Source: Ahaetulla prasina (taxonomy: Eukaryota > Chordata > Lepidosauria > Squamata > Colubridae). Taken from it: DNA of 64,000 nucleotides. The stretch covers positions 56,555,409 to 56,619,408 of the forward strand of contig NC_080546.1 in NCBI RefSeq assembly GCF_028640845.1. Direction: 5' to 3'. Positions 59,440 through 64,000 of the stretch are shown here, one piece after another (the stretch's first letter is position 1; every line of letters begins with the position of its first letter). Made by a program: the position numbers and the translations under genes. The notes beneath the pieces are model-generated. The model had not been told where the DNA came from. It made no database searches and saw only the letters and a list, made by a program, of their open reading frames with translations.

Positions 59440-62242
59440 TTATTTATTTATTTATTTATTTATTTTATTAAATTTTTATACCGCCCTTCTCCCGAAGGAC
59501 TCAGGGCGGTGTACAGCCAAAGATAAAACACGAAATATATACAATTAAAACATTTAAAACATAGCAAATTACAAAAAGGCTGATAATTAAAAATTTAGTT
59601 TTAAAATTTTAGAAATATTAATAAAACCCCGAATTAAAATTTAACACTATTGTGCCAGTCCCGCTTGAATAAATAAGTGTGTTTTTAGCTCACGATGGAA
59701 GGTCCGAAGATCAGGCACTTGACGTAAGCCAGGGGGAAGTTCGTTCCAGAGCGTCGATGCCCCCACAGAGAAGGCCCTACTCCTGGGGGCCGCCAGCCAA
59801 CACTGTTTGGCGGACGGCACCCTGAGGAGACCCTCTCTGTGAGAGCGTATGGGTCGGTGGGAGGCATGTGGTAACAGCAGGCGGTCTCGTAAGTACCCGG
59901 GTCCTAAGCCATGGAGCGCTTTGAAGGTGGTAACCAAAATCTTGAAGCGCACCCGAAAAACCACAGGAAGCCAGTGCAGGCTACGGAGTAGTGGTGTTAC
60001 GTGGGAGCCACGAGCGGCTCCCGTTACCACTCGCGCAGCCGCATTCTGGACTAACTGTAGCCTCCGGGTGCACCTCAAGGGCAGCCCCATGTAGAGAGCA
60101 TTGCAGTAATCCAACCTAGATGTAACCAGAGCGTGAGTGACCGTGCATAAGGCATCCCGGTCAAGGAAGGGACGCAACTGGCGGACCAAGCGAACTTGGT
60201 AAAAGGCCCTCCTGGAGACAGCCGCCAGATGTTCATCAAAGGACAGGAGGACGCCCAAGTTGCGAACCACCTCCTTTGGGGCCACTAACTCGCCCCCAAC
60301 AGTCAGCTGCGGATGCAGCTGACTGTACCGGGGTGCCGGCATCCACAGCCACTCCGTCTTGGAGGGATTGAGCTTGAGTCTGTTTCTCCCCATCCAGACC
60401 CGTACAGCTTCCAGGCACCGGGACAGCACTTCGACCGCTTCGTTGGGGTGGTCTGGGGTGGAAAAGTACAGCTGAGTATCATCAGCGTACAGATGATAAC
60501 TCACCCCGAAACCACTGATGACCTCACCCAGCGGCTTCATATAGATGTTGAACAGGGTAGGCGAGAGAATCGACCCCTGAGGCACCCCACAAGTGAGGCG
60601 CCTCGAGGACGACCTCTGCCCCCCTGTCAACACCGTCTGCGACCGTCGGAGAGATAGGAGGAGAACCACCGATAAACGGTGCCCCCCACTCCCAATCCTC
60701 CAACCGGCGCAGCAGGATACCATGGCCGATGGTATCAAAAGCTGCTGAGAGATCTAATAGGACCAAGGCAGAGGAGCAACCCCTCTCCCTGGCCCTCCAG
60801 AGGTCATCCACCAATGCGACCAAAACCGTCTCCGTGCTATAACCGGGTCGGAAGCCGGACTGGAACGGGTCTAGATAGACAGTTTCCTCCAGATGCAACC
60901 ACACTCCCTACAACCTTCGCCACAAAGCGAAGGTTGGAGACTGGACGATAATTTCCCAAAATAGCTGGGTCCAGGGAAGGCTTCTTGAGGAGGGGTCTCA
61001 TCACCGCCTCTTTCAAAGCGGCGGGGAAAACCCCTTCCACCAAAGAAGCATTTATAATCCCCTGGAGCCAGCCTCGTGTCACTTCCTGAGCAGCCAGCAC
61101 TAACCAGGAAGGACACGGGTCCAGTAAACATGTAGTTGCATGCAACCTCCCCAGCAACCTGTCCACGTCCTCGAGAGCCACAGAATCAAACTCATCCCAA
61201 ATAACATCAGCAAGACGTGTCTCTGTCATCTCGGTTGGATCGCCGCAGTCTTGGTCCAAACTATCCCGAAGCTGAACGATTTTATCATATAGATAACCGT
61301 TAAACTCCTCAGCTCGTCCCTGTAAGGGGTCATCCCGTCCCTCTTGATGAAGGAGGAAACGGGTCACCCGAAACGAGGCAGCCGGGCGGTTATCTGCCGA
61401 TGCAATGAGGGTGGAAACGTAAGAACGTTTCGCCTCCCTCTTTGCCACTAGGTAGGTCTTAATAAAAGACCTCACTAGTGTCCGATCAGCCTCGGAACGG
61501 CTGGACCTCCAGGTGCTCTCTAGACGTCTACTCCGGTGTTTCATCTCTCTCAGCTCCTCGGAAAACCAGGAAGCCAATTGAGGTCTACGCCGGGTCAGAG
61601 GCTGCAAAGGCACGACATGGTCCAAAGCCCCAGCCGCGGCCCGTTCCCAGGCCGCAACCAGTTCTTCAGTCGTGCTGTGGGTAAGATCCTCAGGAAACGG
61701 CCCAAGCTCCCTCAGGAACCTCTCCGGGTCCATCAGGCGCCTGGGATGGAACCAACGCATTGGTTCCGTCTCCCTGCGGTGGTGAGCGGCGGTCTGAAAG
61801 TCTAGGCGAAGAAGAAAATGATCTGACCATGACACCGGTTCCTTCACTATATCTCCTAAAACCAGATCATTAACCCACTGACCAGAGATAAAAATCAAGT
61901 CTAGCGCGCCTCCCCCGATGTGTGTAGGGCCATCAGTTACTTGAATCAGGTCCAAGGCCATCATGGAGGCCTGGAACTCCTGAACCACCGTTGATGACAA
62001 GCCGGCCGATGGCAAGTTGAAATCCCCCAAGACCAGAAGTCTGGGAATCTCAACCGCCACGCCAGCAAGCACCTCTAGTAGCTCAGGTACGGCTGTAGTC
62101 ACGCAGCAAGGAGCCAGGTACGTGATCAACAGCCCCATCTGATTCCGGTGGCCCCACTTCACAAGGAGGGATTCACAACCAGCTATCTGAGGAACAGTGG
62201 ACTCCCTCAGCTCCAGACTTTCTTTAATCACAACCGCCCCCC
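59440..62242 (-). mobile_element. L2 LINE, copy F: 2.8 kb, inserted in gypsy pol in the same orientation
   Basis: 5' truncated inside the endonuclease domain (starts VVIKESLELRESTVPQIAG), then VLGDFNLPSAGLSS, SWSDHFLLRLDFQ, the Arg-rich linker and RT. Later RT motifs include DPFQSGFRPGYSTETVLVAL, GVPQGSILSPTLFNIYM, HLYADDTQLYF and LWNELPPGLRQVPDLRTF. Frames 62900-60837 (upstream part), 60904-60524 and 60738-59647 are separated by indels. The 3' stem-loop CCGCCCTTCTCCCGAAGGAC and (AAAT)n tail lie at 59440-59510. Gypsy sequence resumes immediately on both sides. Confidence 0.92.
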
Positions 62243-62900
62243 ATAACAGACAACCCCCTTGTACCGACAGTTCCGAACGCTTCTTTGTAAACTCTTTAAA
62301 ACGATCCCCCGGTGCAGTGGGCCATCCCCTCTGCACCCAACCAATCACAGTCCTTACAATAATATCTTTGTAGGATGCCCTAGTCACTTCCGTGGATGTG
62401 ACCGGGCCAGAGTCGAAAGAGTCAATTAACAAGACAGGTGTCCGTGGGGTCGGGTCTTCAATAGTCTCTGGCAATGGGCATCTACTTAAAGCGTCCGCAT
62501 GTCCCAAGTCCTTGCCCGGTCGGTGAGACAGTTGGTACGAATATGCTGCCAGGAAAATAGTCCAACGGGTCAGCCTGGGTGATAATGCAACCGGTGTTGG
62601 ACAGTCCCCTGCCAAGAGTCCCAATAAAGGTCTGTGGTCTGTGACTATTTCAAATCGCCACCCAAACAGATACTCGTGGAATTTTTTAACCCCAGAGACT
62701 ATAGCAAGCGCTTCCCGGTCTAGTTGGCTATAGTTCCTTTCCGTTGCGGACATCGTGCGGGAAAAATATGCGATAGGGGCTTCCGAACCGTTCGGTAACT
62801 TGTGGCTGAGGACAGCCCCTACCCCGTAGGGTGATGCATCACAAACTAGTACTAATGGCAATGTCCCATTATACTGAATTAAAAGGCTATCGCTGGACAA
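60837..62900 (-). pseudogene. Chimeric 687-codon frame: gypsy RNase H fused in frame to L2 endonuclease/RT
   Basis: Residues 1 to about 219 are Ty3/gypsy: LVLVCDASPYGVGAVLSHKL (RNase H first Asp), NYSQLDREALAIVSGVKKFH (Glu), EIVTDHRPLLGLLAGD (Asp) and KDLGHADALSRCPL. The pre-integrase linker ends at LSVQGGCLLWG. From about residue 220 the frame is L2: VVIKESLELRE, endonuclease motifs GDFNLPSAGL and WSDHFLLRLD, then the RT N-terminus to PLLKKPSLDPAILGNYRPVS. The junction is the LINE insertion point near 62242. The frame ends by frameshift inside the RT. It is a by-product of nested insertion in the same orientation; there is no evidence that it is expressed. Confidence 0.9.
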
Positions 62901-64000
62901 AAGTTTCTTAACGCCTTCAAATGCCTTAGCTTCAACCCTGCCCCAAGTCCATAGAGATTTTTTCGCTAGCAGTTTATGTAGTGGTTGGCTACCGTTGCCT
63001 TATTTTTTAAAAATACCGCATAGAAGTTTACAAGCCCCAAAAATGCTTGTAATTCTGCTTTGTTTTTTGGGGTTGGAGCCTTTCTAATGGCTCACACTTT
63101 GCTCTCAGTTGGGTGGATGCCTTCCTTATCTATCCGGTAACCCAAGAATTCTACAGATTCAACTTCTATCTGGCATTTGTTGAATTTAACCTTAAGCCCG
63201 CAGACCTGAAAATGCCCAAAACCTTCCGCAATTTGACCCCTAATTCTTCCAAGTTTTCTGCTGATATCAGTACATCGTCAAAATATGGGACTACTCCCGG
63301 TAGACCCTGTAGGAGCCGTTCCATGAGGTTTTGGAATAACCCAGGGGCTACACTAACTCCGAACTGAAGTCGAGTGCATTTAAAAGTGCCCCGGTGTGTG
63401 ACAATCGTCTGTGCTTCGGCTGTTTCGTTGTCAACTGGTAATTGTTGGTAGGCTTGAGCCAGGTCGAGTTTGGCAAAGACCTGTCCCTGCCCTAACGAGT
63501 GCAACAAATGTTGCACTATGGGGATGGGGTAAGCACTCTTTTGCAATGCTTTGTTAAGCGTTGCCTTATAGTCAGCACAAATACGGACTGATCCGTCCGG
63601 TTTGACTGGGGTCACTATTGGTGTCTCCCGTTTTGCATGGTCGACGGGGACTAATATTCCCTGGCTTACTAATTTATCTAGTTCCCTGTCAATCTTGGGT
63701 TTGAGAGCGAACGGAACCCTCCTAGCTTTTAATCTAATGGGAGCTACCTGGGGGTCTAAATTGAATGAAATGGGGGTCCCCACGTACTTGCCCAGGCTGT
63801 CTTGAAAAATGTCTTCAAATTCCCTCAGCAATTCGTCCTTCAGGTTGACGCCACTTCTGTGAACTCCAGTTATGCCCATTCCCAAGGCTCGGAACCAGTC
63901 CAGACCTAGTAAGCTGGGCAGGTTTCCATCTACGATGGTGATCGGCAGGGTTTTCTTGAAATGTCCATATCTCACTCTGACCGACGTGACTCCTCGAACA
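62901..64000 (-). pseudogene. Ty3/gypsy protease end and reverse transcriptase, running off the right edge
   Basis: Frame 63975-63166 begins at the end of the aspartic protease region (NLPSLLGLDWFRALGM). It then has the RT: KLVSQGILVPVDHAKRETPI, PDGSVRICADYKATLNKAL, FAKLDLAQAYQQLPVDNETA, FKCTRLQFGVSVAPGLFQ and the catalytic VVPYFDDVLIS (YxDD intact). A frameshift near 63170 and further lesions to 62900 separate it from RNase H. Protease active site and gag lie beyond position 64000. RT copies the element's RNA into DNA in cytoplasmic particles. Confidence 0.88.

Overview
The window is nuclear DNA of a squamate reptile, most likely a snake. The evidence is the repeat content: BovB (RTE) LINE 3' ends, Sauria-type SINEs with a BovB-like tail, L2/CR1-clade LINEs ending in a conserved stem-loop and (AAAT)n, and large numbers of short hAT- and mariner-type MITEs. 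There are no bacterial-style operons, tRNA genes, rRNA genes or CRISPR arrays. Almost all protein-like ORFs are decayed mobile-element genes; the rest lie in simple repeats or are chance ORFs.

The one host gene I can support is the first coding exon of NEIL3, a DNA glycosylase of the Fpg/Nei family, on the minus strand at 6079-6225. A GC-rich, CpG-containing promoter-like block lies upstream at about 6226-6460. The gene is transcribed toward the left edge, so the rest of NEIL3 lies left of position 1 or within 1-6078, where I found no further exon. Everything right of about 6.5 kb appears to be the gene-poor intergenic DNA upstream of NEIL3. In human this interval leads toward VEGFC, and no VEGFC exon was seen here.

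Layout. 1-5.8 kb: NEIL3 intron 1 with a MITE nested in another repeat and a BovB fragment. 5.9-7.2 kb: NEIL3 exon 1, promoter and an L1 3' end. 7.4-21.9 kb: old repeats and a 5'-truncated L2 LINE (9.5-11.2 kb). 21.9-26.4 kb: a nearly full-length but frameshifted L2 LINE with its GC-rich 5' region. 26.47-27.9 kb: a Helitron N-terminal fragment split by another L2 copy. 29-38 kb: two solo LTRs, SINEs, a Rex/L2-like LINE and a decayed Penelope-like element (PLE). 40.7-42.9 kb: a PLE with inverted terminal repeats, hammerhead-like motifs and flanking (TA)n tracts. 43-49 kb: an old LINE, palindromic hAT MITEs and nested repeats. 49.2-51.1 kb: another L2. 54-57.2 kb: Rex/L2-like and BovB fragments and a hAT element carrying an L2 insertion. 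58.0-64.0 kb: a Ty3/gypsy retrotransposon (3' LTR to protease/RT, running off the right edge) interrupted by a 2.8-kb L2.

The elements interact mainly by nesting. The clearest case is the L2 inside gypsy pol, which creates a 687-codon open frame joining a gypsy RNase H to an L2 endonuclease/RT. I found no convincing new host system. The most unusual signals are the PLE architecture at 40.8-42.8 kb and the gypsy-L2 fusion frame.
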